The notes under the pieces: generated by a model
The model's input: the letters and a program-made list of their open reading frames with translations, nothing else
Told to the model about the DNA's origin: nothing
Databases searched by the model: none
NCBI GenBank assembly: GCA_018714695.1
Contig: DVNB01000108.1
Span: forward strand, 1 to 45,245
Direction: 5' to 3'
Length of the DNA stretch: 45,245 nucleotides
Origin: Candidatus Ornithomonoglobus merdipullorum
GTDB taxonomy: Bacteria > Bacillota > Clostridia > UBA1381
Made by a program: the position numbers and the translations under genes
Shown: positions 14,361-23,310 of the stretch, one piece after another
How positions within the stretch are numbered: the stretch's first letter is position 1
Layout of the letters: each line of letters begins with the position of its first letter

Positions 14361-15569
14361 ACGTTTTATTCTCTCATATGCCTCGGCATAGCTTATACCG
14401 TTGCGTTCAGCTGCCGCCTCGGTATCCTCACGAGACGGTATGATCCGCCTGATCCCATAGCCTTCGATCTGTTTCATCCTTATCTTTCCCATTGAGGTAA
14501 GGATCTCCGTATCCTCCGCATCCATCTCGTATACCGCACTTCCGCGCCTGCGCACCGATGCAGCCGATGTGTTGGCAAGTATACATCTTGCAGCATCATC
14601 AGCTGCGGTCTCGGCGCAGATCACCTTCAGAAGCACGCCTCTCCCGTTTACAGCCGACACTATCGGAAGCGTATAAGCATCCCTTACACCTTCGTCCAAA
14701 AGTCTTGAAAGCATGTGATCTATTGCCGCGCCGCTTTCACCGTACAGCTCCGACTCAAGCTCGACCTCCGCCGCATTTGCCGCTGTTACGGCTATGTCGC
14801 CTATCTCCGCCCTTACACAGTTCACGCCGTTTCGGTATTCACGTGTTCCGAAGCCAGCGCCCGAGCGCTTCGCCGATATTTCCGGCGCCTCGCCAAAGCT
14901 TTCCGCAATAGACTTAATAAGCGCGACTCCTTCGGCGGTACACATCTCAAAGCTTTCGGTCCCCGGAATGCTCGGTATCCCGTCAAGCAATTCTGCGATA
15001 ACAGGGATCGGTATATCCGTTTCTCCCTTCGATGTTCTCGTTCTTCCGCTTCCTACCGCTATCGGTGATGATAATATCTTATCACAGTTAAGCTCCTCCA
15101 GCGCCATGAAAACTCCTACCACGGACGCTATAACGTCCCTCGATCCTGTACGGTGAAGGATCACGTCCCTCATATCCTCCCCGCGCACCTTCGCATCCGC
15201 CTCTGCCATCATCTCATATACCGCTGCTGCGCGGCGTCTGACTCTTCCGCTCACAGAGAGCTCGTCTATGAGCTCTGCAACGTCCGGAAGAGCCCGCATC
15301 ACATGCCTGTGATGTGAACGATGTCTCCTCGGCTCCATATCCTCGTCTATTTCATCCTCGTAATCCTCCTGCCCGGAACGTTTGAATTCGATAATACGCC
15401 CGCTTATGCCTCTCACTGCCGTCTCGCTGCTCTCGAGCCTTATCCCTTCAAAGCCTATATCATTAAATCTTCCTATAAACTGTCCAGGTCTCTCAAGACA
15501 GCCTATGAGCGCTCCGAGAAGCTTCGCGCCCGTTATCCCCATCGACGCATCAATATAAAGAATACTCAT
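14346..15569 (-). CDS. Divergent LarC-like protein (nickel-pincer cofactor family)
   Basis: LarC inserts nickel into the pincer cofactor of lactate racemase, using CTP. This 407-residue single frame matches the family end to end: an N-terminal ILYIDASMGITGAKLLGAL, a His-rich HRSHHRH at 83-89, the SSPIAVGSGRT and IPIPVIAELLDGIP stretch near 168-197, and SGAGFGTREY. Several signatures are altered: GISGDM is GITGAK (residues 11-16) and HEVGAxDSI is HRTGSRDVI (139-147). LarA, LarB and LarE are absent from the window. It follows the nitroreductase by 45 bp at the end of the hemB operon. It may be a LarC paralogue with another role. Confidence 0.75.
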   Translation of the reverse strand: MSILYIDASMGITGAKLLGALIGCLERPGQFIGRFNDIGFEGIRLESSETAVRGISGRIIEFKRSGQEDYEDEIDEDMEPRRHRSHHRHVMRALPDVAELIDELSVSGRVRRRAAAVYEMMAEADAKVRGEDMRDVILHRTGSRDVIASVVGVFMALEELNCDKILSSPIAVGSGRTRTSKGETDIPIPVIAELLDGIPSIPGTESFEMCTAEGVALIKSIAESFGEAPEISAKRSGAGFGTREYRNGVNCVRAEIGDIAVTAANAAEVELESELYGESGAAIDHMLSRLLDEGVRDAYTLPIVSAVNGRGVLLKVICAETAADDAARCILANTSAASVRRRGSAVYEMDAEDTEILTSMGKIRMKQIEGYGIRRIIPSREDTEAAAERNGISYAEAYERIKREAGV

Positions 15570-15614
15570 CCCTCTTCATCCTCCGTCAATCAAATATATT
15601 TGTCTATTATGTTC

Positions 15615-16127
15615 TCAAAAATGCTCTCTGAACGAAATCACTTCGATCCCCTCACGCTTGCCGTGCATCTCCGATGCCTCCTCTGCCGGATATCCGGTCG
15701 GAAGAAAGCCTTCTATAACATAATTCTCGGGGACATCGAAAAGCTCTCTGGCTTTTTGCTCGTCAAACGCACATACCCACGTCGTTCCGAGACCCATATC
15801 CGCGGCGGCAAGCATCATATGTGTTTTCGCTATCGCGGTATCGATAATGCCGTGATCGACATTGTCCTTATGCCTGTGCCATGATACATCCTTATCATAG
15901 CAGAAAAGGAAGTTGAGCGGGGCAGCAAAACCGAACCGTGTGCATTCGTCAACCCTTTTGAGCTGTTCCCTATCCGTCAAAACAAGTATGCGCTGCGGCT
16001 GACGATTGCATGCAGTCGGCGCAAGATCTGCAGCCTCCAAAAGCTTTGCTATCTTCTCCTCCTCTACCGGCCTGTCCTCAAATTTTCTGCATGAATATCT
16101 GTTTTTAATAAGCTCCGAATATTCCAT
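15615..16127 (-). CDS. Nitroreductase-family FMN protein
   Basis: This 170-residue protein has the nitroreductase fold's N-terminal signature (IKNRYSCRKFEDRPVEEEKI), the P-T-A-C-N-R-Q-P-Q loop near residues 37-45, and the C-terminal G-L-G-T-T-W-V-C motif near 133-140 with GFLPTGYPAEE. Such small proteins bind FMN and use NAD(P)H on unknown acceptors. BluB, which makes dimethylbenzimidazole, belongs to the same superfamily, but this protein is shorter and I see no specific BluB features. It lies 12 bp after the sirtuin gene and before the larC-like gene. Its substrate is unknown. Confidence 0.85.
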   Translation of the reverse strand: MEYSELIKNRYSCRKFEDRPVEEEKIAKLLEAADLAPTACNRQPQRILVLTDREQLKRVDECTRFGFAAPLNFLFCYDKDVSWHRHKDNVDHGIIDTAIAKTHMMLAAADMGLGTTWVCAFDEQKARELFDVPENYVIEGFLPTGYPAEEASEMHGKREGIEVISFREHF

Positions 16128-16139
16128 TTTGTTTCCTCC

Positions 16140-16829
16140 TTATATATTCCCCAGTACTTCTTCAACTCTGCCGCGTATCACAAGATCGGCACGTGAGTCA
16201 AACTCCGTAGGGGTCTCGTTTATTATCACAAATCTGTTTCCCATATAGCTGTCAACTATATCGCTTGCCGGGAATACCGAAAGCGATGTTCCCGCGACTA
16301 TAAGCATTCTCGCCGCCATGGCGAATGCATTCGCCATGCGAAGCATGTAGCTGTCAAGCGGCTCACCGTAGAGCACAATGCCAGGTTTTACCACACCCCC
16401 GCACACACACCTAGGCACGCCATTTGAGCCTGCAACATACTCGGCGCCGTGCCTTTTTCCGCAGTTCATACAATAGTTGTAATTAACATTTCCATGCAGC
16501 TCGTAGACCACGTTGCTGCCCGCCTTACGATGGAGCCCGTCAACGTTCTGCGTTATTACTGCCTTAAGCTTTCCTCGCTTTTCAAGCTTCGCAAGTGCGT
16601 AATGCGCAGCGTTTGGCACGGCATCAGGAAACAGCAGATTCTTTCGGTAGAAATCAAAGAATTCCTCCGTTCTGTTCACGAAAAAATCATGTGAGAGCAC
16701 CTCTTCTGCCCTTTCGCCTCCGATCCCTTCCGCGCTTCTGAAATCCGGTATTCCGCTCGCCGTTGAAACTCCGGCTCCGCCGAAAAACACTATATGCTCC
16801 GATCTTTCGATCATTTCCTCAAACGTCAT
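16140..16829 (-). CDS. Sir2-family NAD-dependent protein deacylase
   Basis: The 229-residue sirtuin has GAGVSTASGIPDFRS near residues 18-32, TQNVDGLH near 94-101, the catalytic His in ELHGN, a structural zinc site (C-M-N-C then C-V-C-G-G) and the C-terminal VAGTSLSVFPA. It removes acyl groups from lysines using NAD+. ATG 16829 is preferred over a TTG at 16850 that overlaps cobT. It starts 13 bp after cobT; in Salmonella the sirtuin CobB was found because it can substitute for CobT, so the pairing is of interest, although the biochemical link is unproven here. Confidence 0.93.
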   Translation of the reverse strand: MTFEEMIERSEHIVFFGGAGVSTASGIPDFRSAEGIGGERAEEVLSHDFFVNRTEEFFDFYRKNLLFPDAVPNAAHYALAKLEKRGKLKAVITQNVDGLHRKAGSNVVYELHGNVNYNYCMNCGKRHGAEYVAGSNGVPRCVCGGVVKPGIVLYGEPLDSYMLRMANAFAMAARMLIVAGTSLSVFPASDIVDSYMGNRFVIINETPTEFDSRADLVIRGRVEEVLGNI

Positions 16830-16842
16830 CTGAAACCTATCC

Positions 16843-17901
16843 CTACTCAAGTATCTTATATCCTTCTCTGTCCCAGCTGCCGAAGGTCTGCATCTGCCGG
16901 TACACTCCGGCCGCCATATCTATAAGCGGCATAAGCGCCACGGCTCCGCTGCCTTCGCCGAGGAACATCCCGCAGTTTATGTATGGTTCAAGCCCTAAAG
17001 CATCCATGGCAAGCGAAAACGCGGGTTCCTTTGACGAATGTGACGGTATCATATACCCGAGCGCATTGTTGCACAGTCTGTAAGCGCAGAGCGCCGCTGC
17101 GGCAGATATGACACCGTCTATAATTACCGGAACATGCACTGCCGCTCCGCCTAAAAACACTCCGCAAAGCCCTGCAATGTCAAGTCCGCCCACCTTTGAA
17201 AGGACATCCATGATATCATCCGGATCGGGCCTGTTTATCTCTATCGCTCTTTTCACCGACGCGAGTTTTCTTTTCATACCCTCGCCCGACAATCCGGCGC
17301 CGCGCCCCGTTACTCTTTCGGGTTTCTCTCTTAGAAGCACCGAAAGCACCGCGGCAGTTGTCGTAGTGTTCCCTATGCCCATCTCACCCGTGGCAATGAG
17401 CTCATACCCGGCAGTCTTAAGCTCCGCCGCCTTATTTATACCGACCTCTACGGCACGAATTGCCTCCTCACGTGTCATTGCAGGCCCTTTTACCATGTTA
17501 TTTGTGCCGCACATTACCTTTTCGGACCTTACGGTCACGCCGTCCACGTCTCTTTCGACTCCGATGTCTACAGGGAACAGATCACAGTCTGCTCTTTCCG
17601 CCATTATACAGACACTTGCCGCGCGTTTTGTAAAATTCTCCGTCACCATCGCCGTTATATCACGACCGCACTGTGTCACTCCCTCGTCTACCACACCATT
17701 GTCAGCACACATTATAACGAGCGCCTTTTTATCACACGGAGCGTTTACATCGCCGCTGACAGCCGCGATCTGTGTGACAAGCTCCTCAAGCCTGCCGAGG
17801 CTGAACAGCGGCTTTGCGACCGTGAGCCACCGCTGCCGCGCCGCTTCCGCAATATTCTCATCCACAGGTCTTATAAGACCCAACGCTTCATCCAATCTCA
17901 T
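16843..17901 (-). CDS. cobT: Nicotinate-nucleotide:dimethylbenzimidazole phosphoribosyltransferase
   Basis: CobT activates the lower-ligand base by transferring ribose phosphate from nicotinate mononucleotide, giving alpha-ribazole phosphate. The 352-residue length is typical. Motifs: IMCADNGVVDEGVTQ, ATGEMGIGNTTTTAAV, GRGAGLSGEGM and, near the C-terminus, the glycine-rich FLGEGSGAVALMP whose Glu corresponds to the catalytic residue in the family. It overlaps cobO by 4 bp and precedes the sirtuin. The base used is unknown, since no lower-ligand synthesis gene is in the window. Confidence 0.96.
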   Translation of the reverse strand: MRLDEALGLIRPVDENIAEAARQRWLTVAKPLFSLGRLEELVTQIAAVSGDVNAPCDKKALVIMCADNGVVDEGVTQCGRDITAMVTENFTKRAASVCIMAERADCDLFPVDIGVERDVDGVTVRSEKVMCGTNNMVKGPAMTREEAIRAVEVGINKAAELKTAGYELIATGEMGIGNTTTTAAVLSVLLREKPERVTGRGAGLSGEGMKRKLASVKRAIEINRPDPDDIMDVLSKVGGLDIAGLCGVFLGGAAVHVPVIIDGVISAAAALCAYRLCNNALGYMIPSHSSKEPAFSLAMDALGLEPYINCGMFLGEGSGAVALMPLIDMAAGVYRQMQTFGSWDREGYKILE

Positions 17902-18431
17902 ATCTCTATATATTTTCTCATAGCGACACCCCTGTCAAAAGGGTGCTTTATCTTTTTCATTTCAGTAACATAATCGGAAAGCTCGACCAGCCTTTTCTCC
18001 GGCTCTCTCCCGGTCATTACAACCTCAAGCCCATCCGGCTTTGATCTCAGAAATTCAAGGAGCTCCTCTTCCGGCACAAAATCATACTTCAGCGCAGGTA
18101 TGACCTCGTCGAGCACAAGCATATCGAAATCCCCAGCCTCCGCGCAAAGCTCACGGAATCTTTTCATGTAATATTCACGTGCTCCGGCTTTTTCTTCGTC
18201 CGTCATGTTCCATACAAATTTCATATCATCCGGTCCGTCCCGGAGCTCTATACCGTCTATCGAGCCGAGCGCCGAGCGCTCACCTGATACATTGCTCTTT
18301 AAAAACTGAAAGAACAGCACACGGCCTCCGCCTCCGGCGCATCGCAGAGCCTGTCCGACAGCGGCTGTCGTTTTCCCTTTCCCGTCGCCGCAATATATGT
18401 GTACAAGTCCCGTTTTATCCTCTCTGCTCAT
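17898..18431 (-). CDS. cobO: Corrinoid adenosyltransferase (CobO/BtuR type)
   Basis: This enzyme transfers adenosyl from ATP to reduced cobalt in cobyrinic acid diamide or other corrinoids. The 177-residue protein has the P-loop variant GDGKGKTTAA at residues 15-24, F-F-Q-F-L-K, DMLVLDEVIPAL near 104-115 and MTGREP near 139, all typical of the CobA/BtuR family. It overlaps hemL and cobT by 4 bp each, so the three are probably translated together. Confidence 0.95.
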   Translation of the reverse strand: MSREDKTGLVHIYCGDGKGKTTAAVGQALRCAGGGGRVLFFQFLKSNVSGERSALGSIDGIELRDGPDDMKFVWNMTDEEKAGAREYYMKRFRELCAEAGDFDMLVLDEVIPALKYDFVPEEELLEFLRSKPDGLEVVMTGREPEKRLVELSDYVTEMKKIKHPFDRGVAMRKYIEI

Positions 18432-19711
18432 GCTCCGAAATATTCCTCCGCATCCTTTACCGTCTTATCTATATCCTCATCCGTATGCGCAGCCGATACG
18501 AACAGCGCCTCAAACTGGCTCGGTCCGATATAGCTGCCATGATCGAGCATATGCCTGAAATACGCGGCAAATCTTCCTGTATCCGAGCTCTTTGCCGACT
18601 CATAATCACACACTTCGGCGTCAGTGAAATACAGGCATGAAAGGGATCCTATCCCCGTTACTCTATACGGAAGTCCCGCAGCTTCGACCGCTTTTTTCAG
18701 TCCCGACCTCAGTCTTTCACCGAGAGCGCCTATACGCCCATAGATCCCGCGATCCTCCCTCAGGATCCTGAGCTGCGTTATACCTGCTCGCATAGCTATC
18801 GGATTTCCGCTGAGCGTTCCCGCCTGATACACCTTTCCAACCGGTGATACGACGCTCATTATGTCGCGTCTGCCGCCGTATGCGCCGACAGGCATACCGC
18901 CTCCTATTATCTTTCCGTAGGTGACAAGATCGGGAGTAACTCCGAAATATTCCGCCGCACCGCCGAGCGCAAGACGAAATCCGGTTATTACTTCATCAAA
19001 TATCAGAAGCGCGCCGTATTCATCACAGAGCTGTCTAAGCTCCGATAAAAATCCTTCCTCCGGCACAACAACACCCATATTTGCCGCGACCGGCTCGACT
19101 ATGACACATGCAATGCTGTCTGGATTTTTGCAAAACAGCGCCCTTACCGAACCGGCATCGTTATATACCGCCGTAAGCGTATCCTTTGCGCACCCCTCCG
19201 GTACTCCCGAGGAATCGGGCACACCGGACGTCATAACACCGGAACCGGCCTTTACGAGCATTGCGTCCGCATGACCGTGATAGCAGCCCTCAAACTTTAT
19301 CACCTTATCCCTTCCGGTAAAGCCTCGGGCGGCGCGTATCGCGCTCATGACAGCCTCTGTACCGGAGTTGACCATTCTTATCATTTCAACGCACGGCACG
19401 ATCTCGCAGATAAGCTCAGCCATCTCCACCTCAAGCGCCGTTGCCGCGCCGTAGCTAAGACCGTTTTCAGCCTGCCTGATCACCGCCTCATGAACACGGC
19501 TGTCGCAGTGACCGAGTATCATCGGTCCCCACGATCCTATATAGTCTATATACCGGTTACCGTCCTCATCATATATATACTGACCCTTTGCCTTTTTTAT
19601 AAACCGCGGCGATCCTCCCACGGCTCCAAAGGCGCGTACCGGTGAATTGACTCCGCCCGGCATTACCTTTACCGCCCTTTCGAAAAGCGCTTCGGACACA
19701 TCCGTTTTCAT
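18428..19711 (-). CDS. hemL: Glutamate-1-semialdehyde 2,1-aminomutase
   Basis: HemL converts glutamate-1-semialdehyde to 5-aminolevulinate, the second step of the C5 route. The 427-residue PLP enzyme has VMPGGVNSPVRAF, NSGTEAVMSAIRAARG, CYHGHADAML, IFDEVITGFR and the PLP lysine in YGKIIGGGMPVGAYGG (about residue 266). I set the start at ATG 19711, whose A is the last base of the hemB TAA stop (TAATG), with AAGGGA upstream. An in-frame extension to 19798 lies inside hemB and lacks family similarity. It overlaps cobO by 4 bp. Confidence 0.96.
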   Translation of the reverse strand: MKTDVSEALFERAVKVMPGGVNSPVRAFGAVGGSPRFIKKAKGQYIYDEDGNRYIDYIGSWGPMILGHCDSRVHEAVIRQAENGLSYGAATALEVEMAELICEIVPCVEMIRMVNSGTEAVMSAIRAARGFTGRDKVIKFEGCYHGHADAMLVKAGSGVMTSGVPDSSGVPEGCAKDTLTAVYNDAGSVRALFCKNPDSIACVIVEPVAANMGVVVPEEGFLSELRQLCDEYGALLIFDEVITGFRLALGGAAEYFGVTPDLVTYGKIIGGGMPVGAYGGRRDIMSVVSPVGKVYQAGTLSGNPIAMRAGITQLRILREDRGIYGRIGALGERLRSGLKKAVEAAGLPYRVTGIGSLSCLYFTDAEVCDYESAKSSDTGRFAAYFRHMLDHGSYIGPSQFEALFVSAAHTDEDIDKTVKDAEEYFGA

Positions 19712-20688
19712 TATCCGATCAGTCCCTTCTTTATATACTGCGCGATCTCCTTCGCAAAATACGTTATAAGTATATCCGCGCCTGCCCTGTACATGCATGC
19801 CGCCGTCTCGCAGATCATCTTTTCCTCGTCAATATATCCAAGCTTTGCTCCCGCCTTTATCATAGCATATTCGCCGCTCACGGAATAGAGCGCTGTCGGC
19901 ATTTTGAATTTTTCCTTTATCCTATACAGCACGTCAAGATATGCCATTCCCGGCTTTACCATAATAATATCCGCGCCCTCGGCTATGTCGAGCTCCGCTT
20001 CTCTTACAGCCTCGTCCGTATTGTGGAAATCCATCTGATAACTCTTTCGGTCGCCGAATGCCGGCGCGGAGCCTGCCGCCTCTCGGAACGGTCCGTAAAA
20101 CGCCGACGCATATTTTGCGGAATACGCCATTATCGGAGTATTTATAAATCCGTTTTCATCAAGCGCGTTTCTGATCGCTCCCACGCGTCCGTCCATCATA
20201 TCTGATGGCGCCACCATATCCGCGCCCGCCCTTGCATGTGATACCGCAGTCCTTGCAAGCAGCTCAAGTGTCTTATCGTTATCGACATGATCGCCGCAGA
20301 GCGCGCCGCAGTGACCGTGCGAGGTGTATTCGCACAAGCACACATCGGTGATATAATAAAGCTCCGGATATTTCTCCTTCGCAGCCCGAAGCGCCTTCTG
20401 GATGATGCCATTATCATCCCAAGCGTCCGAGCCGATCTCATCCTTATATGCCGGTATCCCAAACAGCATAACGCTTTTTACACCTGCCGCTATGACCTCC
20501 TCAAGGCATTCACCCATCCGGTCTATGCTGTAGCGGTACTGCCCCGGCATAGCCTCGATCTCTTCTTTTATATTTTCACCTTCGATAACAAACATCGGAT
20601 ATATAAGCGAATCTGCGCTCACGCGGGTCTCACGCACCATGGAGCGGACCGCCTCCGAGCTCCTGAGCCTTCTGGGTCTGTAGAGCAT
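19711..20688 (-). CDS. hemB: Delta-aminolevulinic acid dehydratase (porphobilinogen synthase)
   Basis: HemB joins two 5-aminolevulinate molecules into porphobilinogen. The 325-residue protein has a zinc-type cysteine motif DVCLCEYTSHGHCG near residues 115-128 and two active-site lysine motifs, SAKYASAFYGPFR and MVKPGMAYLD. ATG 20688 has GAGGAA 6-7 nt upstream; an upstream extension is unsupported. Its own promoter lies just upstream, so the hemB-hemL-cobO-cobT-sirtuin group can be transcribed independently of the main operon. Confidence 0.97.
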   Translation of the reverse strand: MLYRPRRLRSSEAVRSMVRETRVSADSLIYPMFVIEGENIKEEIEAMPGQYRYSIDRMGECLEEVIAAGVKSVMLFGIPAYKDEIGSDAWDDNGIIQKALRAAKEKYPELYYITDVCLCEYTSHGHCGALCGDHVDNDKTLELLARTAVSHARAGADMVAPSDMMDGRVGAIRNALDENGFINTPIMAYSAKYASAFYGPFREAAGSAPAFGDRKSYQMDFHNTDEAVREAELDIAEGADIIMVKPGMAYLDVLYRIKEKFKMPTALYSVSGEYAMIKAGAKLGYIDEEKMICETAACMYRAGADILITYFAKEIAQYIKKGLIG

Positions 20689-20724
20689 TGTAAATTCCTC
20701 CAAATCATTCTTTTGATCATATTT

Positions 20725-20753
20725 ATTATAGCACGACAATGCGGCTTTGTAAA
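20725..20753 (-). promoter_or_regulatory. Sigma-A promoter before hemB
   Basis: On the minus strand TTTACA (20753-20748) and TATAAT (20730-20725) are separated by 17 bp, in the 112-bp gap between cbiP and hemB. No strong terminator is visible after cbiP, so read-through from the main operon is also possible. Confidence 0.8.
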
Positions 20754-20800
20754 GATGTTTTGCATACGCTTTTTACTCGGCAATATGCCATTTCTTTATC

Positions 20801-22291
20801 TCATACACCTATGATCTCATATATCCTGTCGATATCCGTATTCTCACGCACCGCCATTGCCAGCTTATCGTACTGTGTCTCCTTATAGGCCTTCATGTCA
20901 AAAGCCTTTACGCCTTCGGCGGAAAGTCCCTTTCTCTCCATAAGCGCCGAGACTATCACCGTTACGACCTCGGCACTGTCGAATATGCCGTGAACATATG
21001 TACCGTATACATTACCGCACACAGCCCCGTCCGGCTTTACTGTCCCGTTCTCATACAGCCCGGCAAAAGCTTCGCCGCGTACCTCCGTATCTCCCATATG
21101 TATCTCGTAGCCCTCGATATCAGCGCCGCGCAGCGCTCCGAATATGCCGCTGCCGCATTTGATCCTTCCTCTGACACGCACAGTATGTTTCGTGTCCATA
21201 AATACGGTCACGATATCAAGCAGTCCCATGCCCCTTATACGTCCGCCGTGCTCTACACCCTGAGGATCACTGAGCTCACGCCCCAGCATCTGATAACCGC
21301 CGCATATCCCCATGACCGGGATCCCCCGCCCGGCGAGTCTTACTACGGCAGCCTCAAGACCGTTCTGACGTATATGCAAAAGATCGCCCATAGTATTTTT
21401 TGTGCCGGGGATTATTATCATATCCGGCTCTCCCAGCTCGTGCGCTGTTTTTACATATCTTAATGAAACATTCTCATTGGATTCCAGCGGAGTGAGGTCG
21501 GTAAAATTCGAAATATGCGGAAGACGCAGCACCGCTATATCAACAGCCCCGCCCCTTCCGTGTGAATCGAGCCGTTCTGTGAGAGAATCCTCCTCGTCTA
21601 TATCGGCGTCGGTATACGGCACAACACCAAGAACAGGCTTTTGGGTGAGCCGCTCTATGACGTCAAGCCCGCTTTGCAGTATCGTCTTGTCACCGCGGAA
21701 CTTATTTATTATAAGCCCCTTTATAAGCGCGCGCTCGTCCGGCTCCAGAAGCTCGACCGTACCGTAGAGCTGCGCAAAAACACCGCCGCGGTCTATATCG
21801 CCCACCAGAAGCACCGGAGAATCTGCAAGCTTCGCCATGCCCATATTTACAATATCGTTTGTTTTTAGATTTATCTCTGCCGGGCTTCCCGCCCCCTCTA
21901 TAACTATAATATCGTTTTCTTCGGCAAGCGAATCATACGCTTTCTTTATTACCGGTATGTATCCCGTTTTACGCCTGAAATATTCCTTTGCCTTCATACT
22001 GCCTATCGGCACACCGTTTATTATGACCTGAGAACCGACATCACTTGTCGGCTTTAATAGTATCGGATTCATTCTCACATCCGGCTCGCGCATAGCCGCC
22101 TCCGCCTGCATGACCTGTGCTCTGCCCATCTCCAGCCCGTCACGGGTGACATACGAATTTAGCGCCATATTCTGCGACTTGAACGGCGCCACCTTATATC
22201 CGTCCTGTGTGAATATCCTGCAAAGCGCTCCTGCAATAAGGCTCTTGCCGGCGCCGGACATTGTTCCCTGTATCATTATCGCTTTAGCCAT
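20801..22291 (-). CDS. cbiP: Adenosylcobyric acid synthase (glutamine-hydrolysing)
   Basis: CbiP (CobQ) amidates four side chains of adenosylcobyrinate a,c-diamide with ATP and glutamine. The 496-residue length is typical. The N-terminal synthetase domain has [25 protein letters not shown] and [11 protein letters not shown]. The C-terminal glutamine amidotransferase domain has the catalytic Cys in [11 protein letters not shown] and the His in [10 protein letters not shown]. It overlaps cobD by 8 bp and is the last gene of the main corrinoid operon. Confidence 0.97.
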   Translation of the reverse strand: MAKAIMIQGTMSGAGKSLIAGALCRIFTQDGYKVAPFKSQNMALNSYVTRDGLEMGRAQVMQAEAAMREPDVRMNPILLKPTSDVGSQVIINGVPIGSMKAKEYFRRKTGYIPVIKKAYDSLAEENDIIVIEGAGSPAEINLKTNDIVNMGMAKLADSPVLLVGDIDRGGVFAQLYGTVELLEPDERALIKGLIINKFRGDKTILQSGLDVIERLTQKPVLGVVPYTDADIDEEDSLTERLDSHGRGGAVDIAVLRLPHISNFTDLTPLESNENVSLRYVKTAHELGEPDMIIIPGTKNTMGDLLHIRQNGLEAAVVRLAGRGIPVMGICGGYQMLGRELSDPQGVEHGGRIRGMGLLDIVTVFMDTKHTVRVRGRIKCGSGIFGALRGADIEGYEIHMGDTEVRGEAFAGLYENGTVKPDGAVCGNVYGTYVHGIFDSAEVVTVIVSALMERKGLSAEGVKAFDMKAYKETQYDKLAMAVRENTDIDRIYEIIGV

Positions 22292-23297
22292 CGATCTCCT
22301 CCAATGCTTTTATAAGCATCATGTTCTCCTCATGCAGCCTCACGGCTGTCCTATATGACCGTTCGTCCAGATCTCTGTAATTCGCGCATGAGCGTATCAA
22401 TATCCCGTATTTTAAAAGCTCTTCCCTCAGCCCGGCGCGATGCTTGAAAAACATAAAATTAGCCGTAGGTTCGTAATGCTCTATCCCAAGCCTTTTAAAT
22501 TCACTCTTCAAAAATTCACGCTCCGCTTTTATGTACTCCCTAGTTTTTTTGACATGCTCACGCGCCCCGCATGCCGCGATCCCCGCAGCCTCCGCAGGCG
22601 CGGAAATCTCCCACGGCTGACGTGAGGAATACATTCCTGAAAGCACAGCCCTGTCCGAGCACAGCATATACCCCAGACGCAGCCCCGGTATCGCATACAT
22701 TTTTGTAAACGACCGCAGGATCGCAAGATTCCTGTATTCACCGATCATATCCGATACCGAATACCTTTCCGGCTCATCAAGAAAATCATTGAAACACTCA
22801 TCAACGACCACGAATATTCCCAAACGCGCCGCACTTGCGATGATCTCTTCAAGCTCGTTCCTTTCCTTCAGCGTCCCCGTCGGATTGTTCGGTACGCATA
22901 TAAACAAGAGATCAGTATCATCCGACAGCATACCCGAAGCCCCTTCGCGCTCATTGTAGTATATGATCTCCGATCCCATACACTCGGCGGCACGACCGTA
23001 CTCAGAAAACGACGGTGCTGCGATCAGGGTCTTTTTCGGTTTAAGGCACGCGGTGAGCGTAAATATAAGCGATGCCGCTCCGCTGCCGCATATTATATCA
23101 TCCGCATCCGCACCTGTCATATCCGCTATCGCATTCCGCAGTGATTCGCTGTACGGATCGGGATATACAGAAACATCCGCTTCGCGAAACGCGCGGATCA
23201 CCTCATCGGGAGCTCCCAACGGATTTATATTCGCTGAAAAGTCCGTTATCCCCTTTCCGTATCTGAAGGCGTCGCCGCCGTGTCTGTTATCTCTCAT
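22284..23297 (-). CDS. cobD: L-threonine-O-3-phosphate decarboxylase
   Basis: CobD makes (R)-1-amino-2-propanol O-phosphate, the linker between corrin and nucleotide loop. The 337-residue class I/II PLP aminotransferase-like protein starts MRDNRHGGD, typical of CobD, and has [27 protein letters not shown] and the PLP-lysine motif [16 protein letters not shown]. Such proteins are easily annotated as histidinol-phosphate aminotransferase; the operon context and N-terminal HGG motif favour CobD. It lies 13 bp after cbiB, whose enzyme uses its product. Confidence 0.92.
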   Translation of the reverse strand: MRDNRHGGDAFRYGKGITDFSANINPLGAPDEVIRAFREADVSVYPDPYSESLRNAIADMTGADADDIICGSGAASLIFTLTACLKPKKTLIAAPSFSEYGRAAECMGSEIIYYNEREGASGMLSDDTDLLFICVPNNPTGTLKERNELEEIIASAARLGIFVVVDECFNDFLDEPERYSVSDMIGEYRNLAILRSFTKMYAIPGLRLGYMLCSDRAVLSGMYSSRQPWEISAPAEAAGIAACGAREHVKKTREYIKAEREFLKSEFKRLGIEHYEPTANFMFFKHRAGLREELLKYGILIRSCANYRDLDERSYRTAVRLHEENMMLIKALEEIDG

Positions 23298-23310
23298 TCA
23301 AAATCCCTCT

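Noticed and set aside
15615-16127. Nitroreductase as BluB (dimethylbenzimidazole synthase)
   Set aside because: The protein is shorter than BluB, the window organism appears anaerobic (BluB needs oxygen), and only general nitroreductase motifs are visible.
19712-19798. Upstream in-frame start for hemL
   Set aside because: The extension lies inside hemB and adds residues unrelated to aminomutases; the TAATG overlap at 19711 is a normal coupled start.
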